Source: Hyphomicrobiales bacterium (GTDB lineage Bacteria; Pseudomonadota; Alphaproteobacteria; Rhizobiales; Beijerinckiaceae). Taken from it: DNA of 64,000 nucleotides. Location: NCBI GenBank assembly GCA_900470775.1, contig UCBZ01000054.1, positions 22,171 through 86,170 of the forward strand, given 5' to 3'. The first letter of the stretch is position 1. The number at the start of each line of letters is the position of its first letter. Below the pieces are notes generated by a model. It did no database searches, was not told the DNA's origin, and worked only from the letters and a program-made list of their open reading frames with translations. This document shows, piece after piece, positions 53,578-61,131 of this stretch. A program made the position numbers and the translations under genes.

Positions 53578-54470
53578 CGTCGCTGGTCGACGAAATTCAA
53601 CGCGAAGCTATCGACGAATCGTTTCCAGTTTCAGCGCTGCTGCGAAAAGTGAAACTTGCAGCTTTTAAACTCGGCTTAGGAGACGTTGAGAGCTGGGTAT
53701 CTGATGAATTGAACGGCTATGATGGCAAAACTCCCGACTATCGCGCGATGCGGGGCATTGTAAAATATAACAACGGCTATAACGGATGGCATACTCTGCT
53801 GGGAGATACGTCAAACGTTTCTAAGAAAGCAACTGGACAGTCTATTCCTCAGATAGAAGCTATGCTTCGAGAGCAGAGCAATTCAGAATTCTTTATTCAA
53901 TTTTCGGCTTCAGCTTGCAAGATGCTTGATAAGGCTTGCGGCGGCGGCATGCGGGCTACCTATGGCCTCTCAATCGACCGAGCTCAACTCGTGGGTATTC
54001 TTGCGGCAGTTCGCGGGCAAGTGCTCGATTGGGCAATCAATCTCGAGAAGGCCGGCATAAAGGGGGACGGGATGTCGTTTTCGCCGAATGAGAAGAAGGT
54101 GGCCGAGGCGGGCGCAACCTCGATCCACATCGGAACCATCGCGTCCATGAACGGCAACCTGGGCGTGGGAAACGCGATCGGGTCGATGGTCGTTGGCGAC
54201 ATTTCGGTCGACGCCGCCCGCGATGTGGTTAGTCAACTGCGGGCCAACGCCGAGGCGCTAGCGGCCGCTTCGACAGACCAAGATCAATTCCTCGGCCGCC
54301 TGGAGACGCTGGAGCGGCACCTTGCAGAAGCGAAGACCGACCCTTCTTTTGTCAGCGCTGCGCTGGGCGATATCCGGGCAACTCTGACTGGCGCCGCCGG
54401 CAATCTGATCGCCAGCGGCGCCGTGACACTGCTGAATGCGGTATTGGGCACTGGGGTTCCAGCAATCTAG
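53574..54470 (+). CDS. AbiTii-domain abortive-infection-type protein
   Basis: 298 residues from GTG 53574. The N-terminal ~190 residues match the AbiTii pattern: TSLVDEIQREAIDESFPVSALLRKVKLAAFKLGLGDVESWVSDELNGYDGKTPDYRAMRGIVKYN, with LSIDRAQLVGILAAVRGQVLDWAINLEKAGI. A Gly/Asn/Ser-rich beta segment (SIHIGTIASMNGNLGVGNAIGSMVVGDISV, ~182-213) leads into a C-terminal helical coil (DVVSQLRANAEALAAAS...RLETLERHLAEAKTD). AbiTii proteins are associated with phage resistance by abortive infection; the biochemical activity is not established. Bases 53600-53960 are visibly more AT-rich than neighbours, a sign of transfer. Last gene of the coupled cassette. Confidence 0.78.
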   Translation: MTSLVDEIQREAIDESFPVSALLRKVKLAAFKLGLGDVESWVSDELNGYDGKTPDYRAMRGIVKYNNGYNGWHTLLGDTSNVSKKATGQSIPQIEAMLREQSNSEFFIQFSASACKMLDKACGGGMRATYGLSIDRAQLVGILAAVRGQVLDWAINLEKAGIKGDGMSFSPNEKKVAEAGATSIHIGTIASMNGNLGVGNAIGSMVVGDISVDAARDVVSQLRANAEALAAASTDQDQFLGRLETLERHLAEAKTDPSFVSAALGDIRATLTGAAGNLIASGAVTLLNAVLGTGVPAI

Positions 54471-54581
54471 TCAGGCCTCAGATCGCCCCCGCCTGGACGC
54501 GCTCGTCGAAGCCATGGTTGGAGACGACTGCACCATCGCCACTATCTCGCGGTAAGAGGTGCGCTCATTTGGTGGAGGCGC

Positions 54582-55304
54582 ATGTTCGATCGACGGTCTT
54601 TTCTGGGAGCCTCAGCGGGAGCTCTCGTGTCGACGGCCGCCATTGCGCAGTCGGACGAAGCCAAGATGCAGGAGGCGTTCGACGGCCTTGATGCGCACTG
54701 GAAGCACCGCAGCGCGGCACTCATGCTGCAGAGCGCGGTCGTCACCAAGACGCCAGATCTCGTCGTTTTCGGAGATAGCCGCATCGAAGGCATCCCAGCT
54801 CTCAAGATTGGCGGGATCGACGCTGCCCTCTGGGGCTATGGCGGGATGACGCTACTCCACGCACCTCAGCAGCTCGGTGCGCTCCACGGCTTTGGATATC
54901 GACCGAGGCGGTTCATTTCCGTCGTCGGCATCAACACCGTCTATTTCGGCATTAATCAGCCTCAGAACAGCAACTGGAGCGAACGACGGGCCGCTGTCGA
55001 TCGCTTCGTCTACGTCTGCAGCGGGCTGTCGCCGCATTCGGTCGTCTGCACTGTCGTTCCCTATGAAGAAGGCTTTGAGGGGCCGGGCATCACCAGCGAG
55101 TTGGCTCGCCAGGCCGTGGAGCCGACCCGCGAGATCAACGCGCTCATCGTCGAGGCGGCAAAGCGCGAGCGTGTCGAGGTGTTCGACCTTCATGGCCTGA
55201 TGACGAACGACCGCGGGACATGCCGAAAGGGCTACACCATTGACGCCATTCACTGGAGCGCCGCGGGCGCTCGCGCACTCGCTGCCGCGCTGGCGACCGC
55301 CTGA
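54582..55304 (+). CDS. Exported SGNH-hydrolase-like protein
   Basis: 240 residues; ATG 54582 follows GGAGG. N-terminus MFDRRSFLGASAGALVSTAAIAQS is a Tat-type signal (DRRSFLGAS). SGNH blocks: VVFGDSRIEGI (block I GDS with Ser nucleophile near residue 65), YGGMTLL (block II Gly), VVGINTVYFG (block III GxN) and DAIHWSAAGARALA (block V DxxH near the C-terminus). Probable esterase or deacetylase acting outside the cytoplasm. It is convergent with the tail-fibre-like gene (6-base gap), so a role on surface polysaccharide is possible. Confidence 0.82.
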   Translation: MFDRRSFLGASAGALVSTAAIAQSDEAKMQEAFDGLDAHWKHRSAALMLQSAVVTKTPDLVVFGDSRIEGIPALKIGGIDAALWGYGGMTLLHAPQQLGALHGFGYRPRRFISVVGINTVYFGINQPQNSNWSERRAAVDRFVYVCSGLSPHSVVCTVVPYEEGFEGPGITSELARQAVEPTREINALIVEAAKRERVEVFDLHGLMTNDRGTCRKGYTIDAIHWSAAGARALAAALATA

Positions 55305-55310
55305 GATTTG

Positions 55311-56783
55311 TCAGGTGTTCGGGCCGTGGCCGCCGCCACCGCTGATGCCCATGAAGTCGCCTGCCGTCGGCGTCTGCAGCCCGTATGCCTGGATGGCTCC
55401 CGCATAGCCCACGCGGTACCAGGGCGGGCCGTTCACCGTGAAGCCGTTGGGGTTGAACGCGCCGCCGAGCGGAGGCGTGCCGGTCAGGACGATTTCGCCG
55501 TTGAGGGCGTAGGCGAAGGTGAGGCCGAATGTGATCGGAGCCCCCGCATAGGTCACCTGCGTCGTGCTGCGGAAGCGGCCACCATGCGAGGCCTGGATGT
55601 GGCTGCCGGCTCCACCGTGGATGACGCTGTAGCCGTAGCCCTCGATCTGACCGCCCTGCGTCGCCCAGATGTGATTGCCGCTGGAGGGCTCGCACTGGCC
55701 GAACCTGATGCTCGAATATTCCAGGATCGACCCGCTCCACCACGCGACCAGCCCGTGGCCCGCCGAGTTTGCGACCGTGAGGCCCCGCACCCAGGCCTGA
55801 GCGTTCTTCCCCAGCTTGATCGCGTTGGTGCCCGTGTCAGCGAAGCCAACATTGACCCATGTCGCATCGGTCGCGAGATCCGTCCCGTACCCTTGGATGA
55901 ACACCTGCAGGAAGGTCGTGCAGTGGCCGGTCACGTCAATCGGCGTGTTCCCCAGGCCCATGATCCAGATCGTGGCGATGGCGCCGCGCCCGTCATAGTG
56001 GTCACGAAGCCGCCGCCAGGCCTCATTGCCAGTCCGTAGGGGCGAGGCGAGCGTTCCGGTGTTCGCGTCATTGCCGAGCACGGAGACGTAGAGGTCGACG
56101 TTTCCCTGGCACGGCAACCGCATATTCGTGAAGTCGATGTTGGCGAGGGCCACCGCCAGCAGCCCCATCGCCCGGTTCGAAACCGATCCGGTCTTGTAAT
56201 TCTCTTCCTCGATGCTGTTGATCTTCAGCTCAAGCGTGCCGACCGTATCGACGCCGGGCTGTGCCAGCGGAATCGGATCGGTCACATACGGCGCGGGCCG
56301 GCCGAGTTCGTCGAAGCCCAGAACCTTGCCGGCCCGGTCGATGACCGCAGGAAGATCGCCGACCGTTTCGCCGTCGGGCACGCGGAGAGCGCGCAAGCTG
56401 ATGTCGTCGACATCGCGCCGCAGCTCCTGGTCCGTCGCGGTCAGGACATTGTATTCGGCGTTGTGATCCTTGGCGGGAATGCCGCGGCCTTCGCCATACT
56501 GCGCCTGGCGACGCGGCGCGCGCTTGCCCTTGATGACGAGCGCGCCCGTGATCGGCGTCGCGAAACTGATGCTGCCGGTGTAGGTGTTGGGCGCACCGTA
56601 GAATCCGCTTTCCAGCACGCCGGAGAACGTCCAGCCCGTCGCGACCACGCCATCAAGCGTGACGAGCAGGTCAGCGCCGACCGGGTCGAAGATCGGGAAC
56701 GCGGGGCTGCCAACAGGAAAAGGCCCCGTCGACGCGATCGGGTTGTAGGTGATCTTGCGGGTGGAGCTCGGGATCGGTGCCAT
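55311..56783 (-). CDS. Phage tail fibre/spike-like protein
   Basis: 490 residues from ATG 56783 (the open frame upstream is not protein-like). N-terminal anchor region STRKITYNPIASTGPFPVGSPAFPIFDPVGADLLVTLDGVVATGWTFSGV resembles the T7-type tail-fibre N-terminus. A helical linker follows (DVDTVGTLELKINSIEEENYKTGSVSNRAMGLLAVAL), then Gly-rich beta-helix repeats (NVDLYVSVLGNDANTGTLASPLRTGNEAWRRLRDHYDG; HGLVAWWSGSILEYSSIRFG; GGQIEGYGYSVIHGGAGSHIQASHGGRFRS). Stand-alone: no other structural phage gene is nearby, so the prophage is degraded or the gene was captured on its own. Confidence 0.8.
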   Translation of the reverse strand: MAPIPSSTRKITYNPIASTGPFPVGSPAFPIFDPVGADLLVTLDGVVATGWTFSGVLESGFYGAPNTYTGSISFATPITGALVIKGKRAPRRQAQYGEGRGIPAKDHNAEYNVLTATDQELRRDVDDISLRALRVPDGETVGDLPAVIDRAGKVLGFDELGRPAPYVTDPIPLAQPGVDTVGTLELKINSIEEENYKTGSVSNRAMGLLAVALANIDFTNMRLPCQGNVDLYVSVLGNDANTGTLASPLRTGNEAWRRLRDHYDGRGAIATIWIMGLGNTPIDVTGHCTTFLQVFIQGYGTDLATDATWVNVGFADTGTNAIKLGKNAQAWVRGLTVANSAGHGLVAWWSGSILEYSSIRFGQCEPSSGNHIWATQGGQIEGYGYSVIHGGAGSHIQASHGGRFRSTTQVTYAGAPITFGLTFAYALNGEIVLTGTPPLGGAFNPNGFTVNGPPWYRVGYAGAIQAYGLQTPTAGDFMGISGGGGHGPNT

Positions 56784-56830
56784 GATGGCAGGATGTCCGC
56801 CCCAGCGCGTCCGCGCACCGCACACGCGAG

Positions 56831-57116
56831 ATGGTAACGAAATGAGGGCTGGAAAGGACGCAGCAGCGGATCGCCGCGGACGAGACTGGCAAGCGAAGAC
56901 GGATGTATCCGCCAAGGTGGTTCCGCTGGGCACGATCGTCGCCAAGAGCTTAAGTCGGGCGACGACATCACGCTCAGCGGCGTCGGCAAGCGCTCGGCCG
57001 CCACGCGTGACCCGGCGCGGCACGCAATCCCCTCGACCGGCGCCACGATCAAGGTTCCGGCCAAGACCGTCGTCAAGTTCAAGGTGACCAAGGATCTCGC
57101 CGACGCCGTGGCGTGA
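56831..57116 (+). pseudogene. Broken HU-family DNA-binding protein gene
   Basis: Three frames together spell an HU protein. MVTK (ATG 56831) is followed by an in-frame TGA at 56843; frame one continues QQRIAADETGK; frame two gives AKTDVSAKVVPLGTIVAK from 56893; frame three gives ELKSGDDITLSGVGKRSAATRDPARHAIPSTGATIKVPAKTVVKFKVTKDLADAVA from 56946, with a normal stop at 57114-57116. The GDDITLSGVGK and VPAKTVVKFKVTKDLADAV segments are the HU arm and C-terminal signatures. At least two frameshifts plus the stop make it non-functional. Confidence 0.82.
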
Positions 57117-57194
57117 CCAACGGGGCGCGTGCGATTCGCACCCTGCGCGTACCCAATTCACGATAGTGCCGACTAACCGAAAACGGCAGTGTCC

Positions 57195-57494
57195 CTAAAA
57201 CTGGTCGTCGTCGTCATATTCGAAGGCCACGCCCAGTTCGTCCCCTTTGCTCCAGCAAAGCAGAGCTCGATAAACCTCGTTATGAGGCGCGATCGCGATC
57301 TGAAACCGCTGTGGCAGGACGATCTCTGATTCCAGCTTGAGGCGCGCTCCACCTTCGCTGATATCTCGCACGGTGCAGGCAATCGGCGAGCCGTCCTCGC
57401 TAAGTTTGAGAGTAGCGGGCAGGGATACGATCTGGCGGGGAGCAGAGCGGCGCTCGACCAAAGTATCTACGGTCTCGTATTGCGACATCTGCAA
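57195..57494 (-). CDS. PilZ-domain protein
   Basis: 99 residues. The c-di-GMP-binding PilZ signature is present: ERRSAPRQIVSLPATLKL (RxxxR equivalent) and VRDISEGGARLKLE (DxSxGG). Single domain, cytoplasmic, likely a c-di-GMP adaptor; the partner is unknown. ATG 57494 or ATG 57488 could start it; GGAAGG is placed for either. It stands alone at the edge of the accessory island. Confidence 0.92.
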   Translation of the reverse strand: MQMSQYETVDTLVERRSAPRQIVSLPATLKLSEDGSPIACTVRDISEGGARLKLESEIVLPQRFQIAIAPHNEVYRALLCWSKGDELGVAFEYDDDDQF

Positions 57495-57785
57495 AGGCCT
57501 TCCAGCGGTTTGGTCGATGATCGAGCGCTCCCGTAAAACAAGGCTTAATGCGCGGATGTCGCGTAGCCGTCATCAGCGCGCTCGGTTCCCACTTCAGCAC
57601 CTCGGCTTAGAATCTGCCCCTGTGAGCCGGGTGGCACTATGGCCTGACACCATTCCGGCTTGGACGCGCAGACGTTTTGGTCGAATGGCTACTTCTGGGG
57701 CTGCCTCACTGCATGCGCCACCACGGATCAAAGCTCGCGTGCTGGCGTTAGGGACAAATCCTGGAGAAGCGAGGACAGCGCCGCG

Positions 57786-58643
57786 ATGAACGACTATCCC
57801 AAGCCCCCTTTCCCCGAACAGCAACAGGCCATTCCGGGCCAGACCAATGCGATGAAGCCGGTTCCGGATCATGGGGAAGAAAGCTATCGAGGCTCAGGCC
57901 GCCTGGAAGGTAAGCGTGCCCTCATCACCGGAGGTGACAGCGGCATCGGGCGCGCCGTTGCAATCGCCTTCGCCCGTGAGGGCGCCGATATTCTGATCTC
58001 CTACCTTGATGAGCATGAAGATGCGCGTGAGACGGCCGGGTGGGTCGAGAAGGCAGGCCGAAAGGCCGTCCTTGTGCCTGGCGACATCCAGTCGCCGGAG
58101 CATTGCCGCAACCTCGTCGCGCGAACAGTATCCGACCTCGGTGGCATCGACATCCTCGTGAACAACGCGGCCCACCAGGCGACCTTCACGGACATTGCGG
58201 ACATCAGTGACGACGAGTGGCAGTTGACCTTCGCCGTCAACATCCACGCGATGTTTTACCTGACCAAGGCAGCGGCGGCACATATGCAGCCCGGCTGCTC
58301 CATCATCAACACCGCGTCGGTCAATTCGGATATGCCCAATCCGACCCTTTTGGCCTACGCCACGACCAAGGGTGCGATCCAGAATTTTACCGGTGGCTTG
58401 GCACAGATGCTTGCGGACAAAGGTATTCGGGCCAACGCCGTCGCACCGGGACCGATCTGGACGCCACTGATTCCTTCGACGATGCCGAAGGAGAAGGTCG
58501 CCAAGTTCGGTGAACAGGTCCCGATGAAGCGCCCCGGTCAGCCGGTCGAGCTTGCTACGGCGTATGTGATGCTGGCCGACCCGCTGTCCAGCTATGTGTC
58601 AGGAGCCGTAATCGCCGTAACCGGCGCCAAGCCGATGTTGTGA
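57786..58643 (+). CDS. SDR-family oxidoreductase (YghA-like)
   Basis: 285 residues. The ~40-residue N-terminal extension NDYPKPPFPEQQQAIPGQTNAMKPVPDHGEESYRGSGRLEGK is the hallmark of YghA/GsiB-like stress dehydrogenases. Rossmann motif ALITGGDSGIGRAVAIAFAREGADILISYL, NNAAHQ, Ser near 190 in INTASVNSD, and YATTK with catalytic Tyr and Lys. NADP(H)-dependent, substrate uncertain (carbonyl compounds). In relatives these proteins belong to the general stress regulon, consistent with the neighbours here; no EcfG motif was seen directly upstream. Confidence 0.93.
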   Translation: MNDYPKPPFPEQQQAIPGQTNAMKPVPDHGEESYRGSGRLEGKRALITGGDSGIGRAVAIAFAREGADILISYLDEHEDARETAGWVEKAGRKAVLVPGDIQSPEHCRNLVARTVSDLGGIDILVNNAAHQATFTDIADISDDEWQLTFAVNIHAMFYLTKAAAAHMQPGCSIINTASVNSDMPNPTLLAYATTKGAIQNFTGGLAQMLADKGIRANAVAPGPIWTPLIPSTMPKEKVAKFGEQVPMKRPGQPVELATAYVMLADPLSSYVSGAVIAVTGAKPML

Positions 58644-58761
58644 ACGGTCGTGGTGTTGAGCCATCGATTGGGCCTTCCTTGCGCTGTGCGTGCGTCGGGC
58701 TCGATGAAGCGGCGCGGGATTGATTTCCCCAGGGTACGCTTCGCCAATCCCATTGCTGCTC

Positions 58762-58786
58762 GGAACATCCTGACCCCGCTCTCGTT
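58762..58786 (+). promoter_or_regulatory. EcfG-type general stress promoter (GGAAC-N16-CGTT)
   Basis: GGAAC at 58762-58766 and CGTT at 58783-58786 with a 16-base spacer exactly match the alphaproteobacterial EcfG consensus. It lies 32 bases upstream of the DUF2171 start. Confidence 0.82.
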
Positions 58787-58817
58787 GCCGGTCTGCGCAA
58801 CAGTGGAGGAAGCGGTC

Positions 58818-59057
58818 ATGATGTTCGTCGAACAGATCAAGGATGGTCAGCGGGTCGTTGGCTCCGATGGAGCGCATGTCGGCACAGTCGACGGCCTCGC
58901 CGGTCAGCTGTTGAAGCTGAAAAAGAACGATCCGGAATCTGGTGGATCGCACCACTACCTTGATATCGGTCTGGTGGTGGCGGTTGAAGGCGAGACGATA
59001 AAGCTTATTGTGCCAGCCGCCGAGGCAAAGGAGCGTTGGTCTGAGGCCTCCGAATGA
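58818..59057 (+). CDS. DUF2171-family protein
   Basis: 79 residues; ATGATG at 58818/58821 after GGAGGAAG. MFVEQIKDGQRVVGSDGAHVGTVDGLAGQLLKLKKNDPESGGSHHYLDIGLVVAVEGETIKLIVPAAEAKERW is the DUF2171 domain, a PRC-barrel-like small beta fold found in stress-regulated proteins. Driven by an EcfG-type promoter and coupled to the next gene by ATGA (59054-59057). Confidence 0.88.
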   Translation: MMFVEQIKDGQRVVGSDGAHVGTVDGLAGQLLKLKKNDPESGGSHHYLDIGLVVAVEGETIKLIVPAAEAKERWSEASE

Positions 59058-59722
59058 GTACGGTCTGTCGGAGGACTTTCGTGGCTGGCTTGTGCGTTTC
59101 TGGGGCCGCCACCGCTGTCGCAGCCCAATCTGGCATCGCCGTGAGCAGTTTCGGACAAGGAGGCGGCAATCATCCGACGATCCTCTTGCTCTATGGGTCG
59201 GACGGCCTCACGAACAGCGGGCGTTATGAATTGGCCGCGCAGACCATAGCCTCAGCCGGCTATAGCGTCCTTCTCCCGCGATACTTCGAAGCCACCGGCG
59301 ACAGCCGTGCTCGATATGGCGAGATTCGGACAAAATTCTCGGCATGGCGGCAAGCAGTCGAAACTGTTTTGGCGGATCAACCAGCATCGGCGCGTATCGG
59401 TGTCGTCGGGTTCTCCCTCGGCGGCGCATTGGCGCTCGGGCTCGCGTCACGTTCACCCAAGATCCGCGCAGTCGTCGATTTCTTCGGCTTCGAGCCGGCG
59501 GGACTCGGAGACGGCAGAAAACTTCCACCTACGCTGATACTCCATGGCGATGCGGATCGGGTGGTGCCCGTCTCGAATGCCGCGGCGATCGAGCGCTTGA
59601 TCCGGTCGCAGGGCGGCATTGTTCAAAGCCACATTTACCCTGGCGAGGGTCACGGCCTCTCCCTCACCTCGCTTTCAAACGCGGTCGGTCGAACCCGAGA
59701 TTTTCTCCAGCGGCACGTTTGA
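59054..59722 (+). CDS. Exported dienelactone-hydrolase-like alpha/beta hydrolase
   Basis: 222 residues. N-terminus CRRTFVAGLCVSGAATAVAAQSG looks like a Tat/Sec signal with twin Arg. The fold follows the DLH family (HPTILLLYGSDGLTNSGRYELAAQTIASAGYSVLLPRYFEATGDS), but the nucleophile elbow is VGFSLGGALALGLA with Ser near residue 120, where classical dienelactone hydrolase has Cys. Asp in LHGDADRVVPVS (near 166) and His in YPGEGHGLS (near 199) complete a triad. Periplasmic esterase or acyl hydrolase, substrate unknown. Co-transcribed with the DUF2171 gene. Confidence 0.87.
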   Translation: MSTVCRRTFVAGLCVSGAATAVAAQSGIAVSSFGQGGGNHPTILLLYGSDGLTNSGRYELAAQTIASAGYSVLLPRYFEATGDSRARYGEIRTKFSAWRQAVETVLADQPASARIGVVGFSLGGALALGLASRSPKIRAVVDFFGFEPAGLGDGRKLPPTLILHGDADRVVPVSNAAAIERLIRSQGGIVQSHIYPGEGHGLSLTSLSNAVGRTRDFLQRHV

Positions 59723-59781
59723 AGAGCGTTAGACTTCTGCACGGTTGGTCGGCGGTCACGCGCTGCCGTTAGCGCCAGGCC

Positions 59782-59994
59782 CTATCGGCGTGGAATAGGC
59801 GAGGACCCCAAATCCTTTTCGGTCTTCGGCGAGTTGGCGGGGACTACCTGGCCGGCCTGCTCTTCGCGCAGCGTCTTGGCGTGTTGGAGGTTCAGCCCGA
59901 TGAATATGGCTACCACGATCAGCAGCACGGCCGAAACTATGACGATGGCAGCTTTTCCCGCCCTTTTAGGTGATGGAGGCTTTTCAGTGCTCAT
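59782..59994 (-). CDS. 70-residue single-pass membrane protein, EcfG-type promoter
   Basis: MSTEKPPSPKRAGKAAIVIVSAVLLIVVAIFIGLNLQHAKTLREEQAGQVVPANSPKTEKDLGSSPIPRR: a short cationic N-terminus, one hydrophobic helix (~17-36) and a polar tail. ATG 59994 has GGAGG six bases upstream, and an exact EcfG-type promoter lies 30 bases upstream. The same frame stays open upstream through a broken DUF2267 gene, which must not be read as an N-terminal extension. Function unknown, envelope stress likely. Confidence 0.75.
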   Translation of the reverse strand: MSTEKPPSPKRAGKAAIVIVSAVLLIVVAIFIGLNLQHAKTLREEQAGQVVPANSPKTEKDLGSSPIPRR

Positions 59995-60400
59995 CACGTT
60001 CCTCCATCCGCTCCCGCTGCCGTAACGCGGCGCTGTCCCTGCCGTTCCGCGCCGATGTGGTGGTGCACTACGCGCGGTGTCGGCGATACCGCTGTCCGGC
60101 AGGAGTGTGGGATCAGGGCGGAACCGCTGCGCCTCCCGCGTAAGCGTCCCCCGGTCGCCAAAGGGTTTGGTCGGCTCGACTTGCCACTCCCGCAGCAGCA
60201 TCGCGCCCACTACAGCCGGCAGAGCGTCAGCAAAGACAAGGGCTTGCTCCGCCGTCAGCTGCGCTCGAAAGGTGACGAACACGGCCAGCACCGCCGCATA
60301 GGCCGCATTCGTCGTCGGGAGGCTCAATTCCTCACGTGCATCAAGCAGGGAACCGCTCGAATTCGCGCGAGGCATGGATGTAGAGGGACGGAACGGTCAT
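59994..60400 (-). pseudogene. Frameshifted DUF2267-family gene
   Basis: Reading from ATG 60400, frame one gives MTVPSLYIHASREFERF. An apparent extra C near 60345-60350 shifts to LLDAREELSLPTTNAAYAAVLAVFVTFRAQLTAEQALVFADALPAVVGAMLLREW...FGDRGTLTREAQRF, the DUF2267 body. A second shift near TAR leads to VVHHHIGAERQGQRRV and TGA 59994-59996. Each part matches the expected order of the domain (ASRxFxxFLLDAR, TTNxAYxxVxxVxxxFRxxL, LPxxxxAxxxxxW). Two +1 shifts make it non-functional unless they are sequence errors. Confidence 0.65.
60024..60048 (-). promoter_or_regulatory. EcfG-type general stress promoter for the 70-residue membrane protein
   Basis: On the minus strand GGAAC (60048-60044) and CGTT (60027-60024) are separated by 16 bases, an exact consensus match, 30 bases before ATG 59994. 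It lies inside the 3' part of the broken DUF2267 gene. Confidence 0.8.
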
Positions 60401-60535
60401 ACCATAATTCTAACGGCCGGTACGCGCGCTGTCATGGCGAACCCGCACGCGCAGGATGGGCATTAGACCATAGCGTGGCTTCCCAGGTCGCGCGTTGGCA
60501 TCATCGGTTCTCCTGATCGTCCGGAGGTTGATAGC

Positions 60536-60727
60536 TCAACTCGTGCGTGGCTTGATCGCATTTGGCATCGCGCCGTGGTCGTGTTTCCACTTTGCCACCG
60601 CGCTGATGAGAGCCCTCTGCTCCTCTGCCTGGGGCGAGCCTGGCATGGCCGTGTCCAGCTTGATGATGCGCTTCTTTGCGTCTTCGAATTCCTCGACGTT
60701 CTCGATGGGTTTCGCATTCTTTGGCAT
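60536..60727 (-). CDS. 63-residue basic protein of unknown function
   Basis: ATG 60727 with GGAGG seven bases upstream. MPKNAKPIENVEEFEDAKKRIIKLDTAMPGSPQAEEQRALISAVAKWKHDHGAMPNAIKPRTS: two short helices, no signal or membrane segment. A HTH-associated or antitoxin-like pattern (EEFExAKKRIxxLxxAxPGSxEAEEQxALxxAxxxWE) is faintly reminiscent, but I cannot assign a family. A near-consensus EcfG motif lies upstream. Confidence 0.6.
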   Translation of the reverse strand: MPKNAKPIENVEEFEDAKKRIIKLDTAMPGSPQAEEQRALISAVAKWKHDHGAMPNAIKPRTS

Positions 60728-60746
60728 GGCGGCCTCCTTGCCGATC

Positions 60747-60771
60747 AACAACGGCCATGGGCTTCCGTTCC
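60747..60771 (-). promoter_or_regulatory. Near-consensus EcfG-type promoter (GGAAC-N16-TGTT)
   Basis: Minus strand GGAAC at 60771-60767 and TGTT at 60750-60747, spacer 16. One mismatch in the -10 element. 20 bases upstream of ATG 60727. Confidence 0.45.
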
Positions 60772-60816
60772 AATCGTCTGATTGTGGTAGCGCGCCATCA
60801 TATGCGACAAGGCTGG

Positions 60817-61053
60817 ATGCCTTTCCGCTCCATCGTGGCCGAACCGAAACAACTCGCAAGGCTCGCCGACGCTTTCGATACGGCGTGGATTGGCGTGAAC
60901 AGCGTTCATACGGTCGGCACCCAATCGCAAAAGCGTGCACGGGCGCGGCTCGCGGAAATCATCCTGGAACTTTGGAGAGACGATCCCGACCAGCCCCTTG
61001 GGGCGCATGCGATCGAGCGCTTCCTTGCAAGCGAAGAGCCCCCGCAGACGTAG
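60817..61053 (+). CDS. MPFRS-family small protein, copy 1
   Basis: 78 residues from ATG 60817 (an in-frame ATG lies at 60802). MPFRSIVAEPKQLARLADAFDTAWIGVNSVHTVGTQSQKRARARLAEIILELWRDDPDQPLGAHAIERFLASEEP. It aligns end to end with the 81-residue product at 63175 (MPFRS, P-x-QLA, F-xx-AW-xx-VN, LA-x-IIL, FLA), so the two are paralogues. All-helical, cytoplasmic, function unknown. Confidence 0.7.
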   Translation: MPFRSIVAEPKQLARLADAFDTAWIGVNSVHTVGTQSQKRARARLAEIILELWRDDPDQPLGAHAIERFLASEEPPQT

Positions 61054-61076
61054 CTAAGCTCGCATGCAAATCGACA

Positions 61077-61101
61077 GGAACGAATCCCCGTTGCCGCCGT
61101 T
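61077..61101 (+). promoter_or_regulatory. EcfG-type general stress promoter (GGAAC-N16-CGTT)
   Basis: GGAAC 61077-61081 and CGTT 61098-61101 with a 16-base spacer, exact consensus. It lies 30 bases upstream of ATG 61132. Confidence 0.8.
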
Positions 61102-61131
61102 GCGACTCCGTAGTCAGTTCGGAGTTGTGTC

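Noticed and set aside
54486..54566. Short frame SDRPRLDALVEAMVGDDCTIATISR after the AbiTii gene
   Set aside because: It reads like a coding remnant but has no start codon or ribosome site of its own and is too short to classify.
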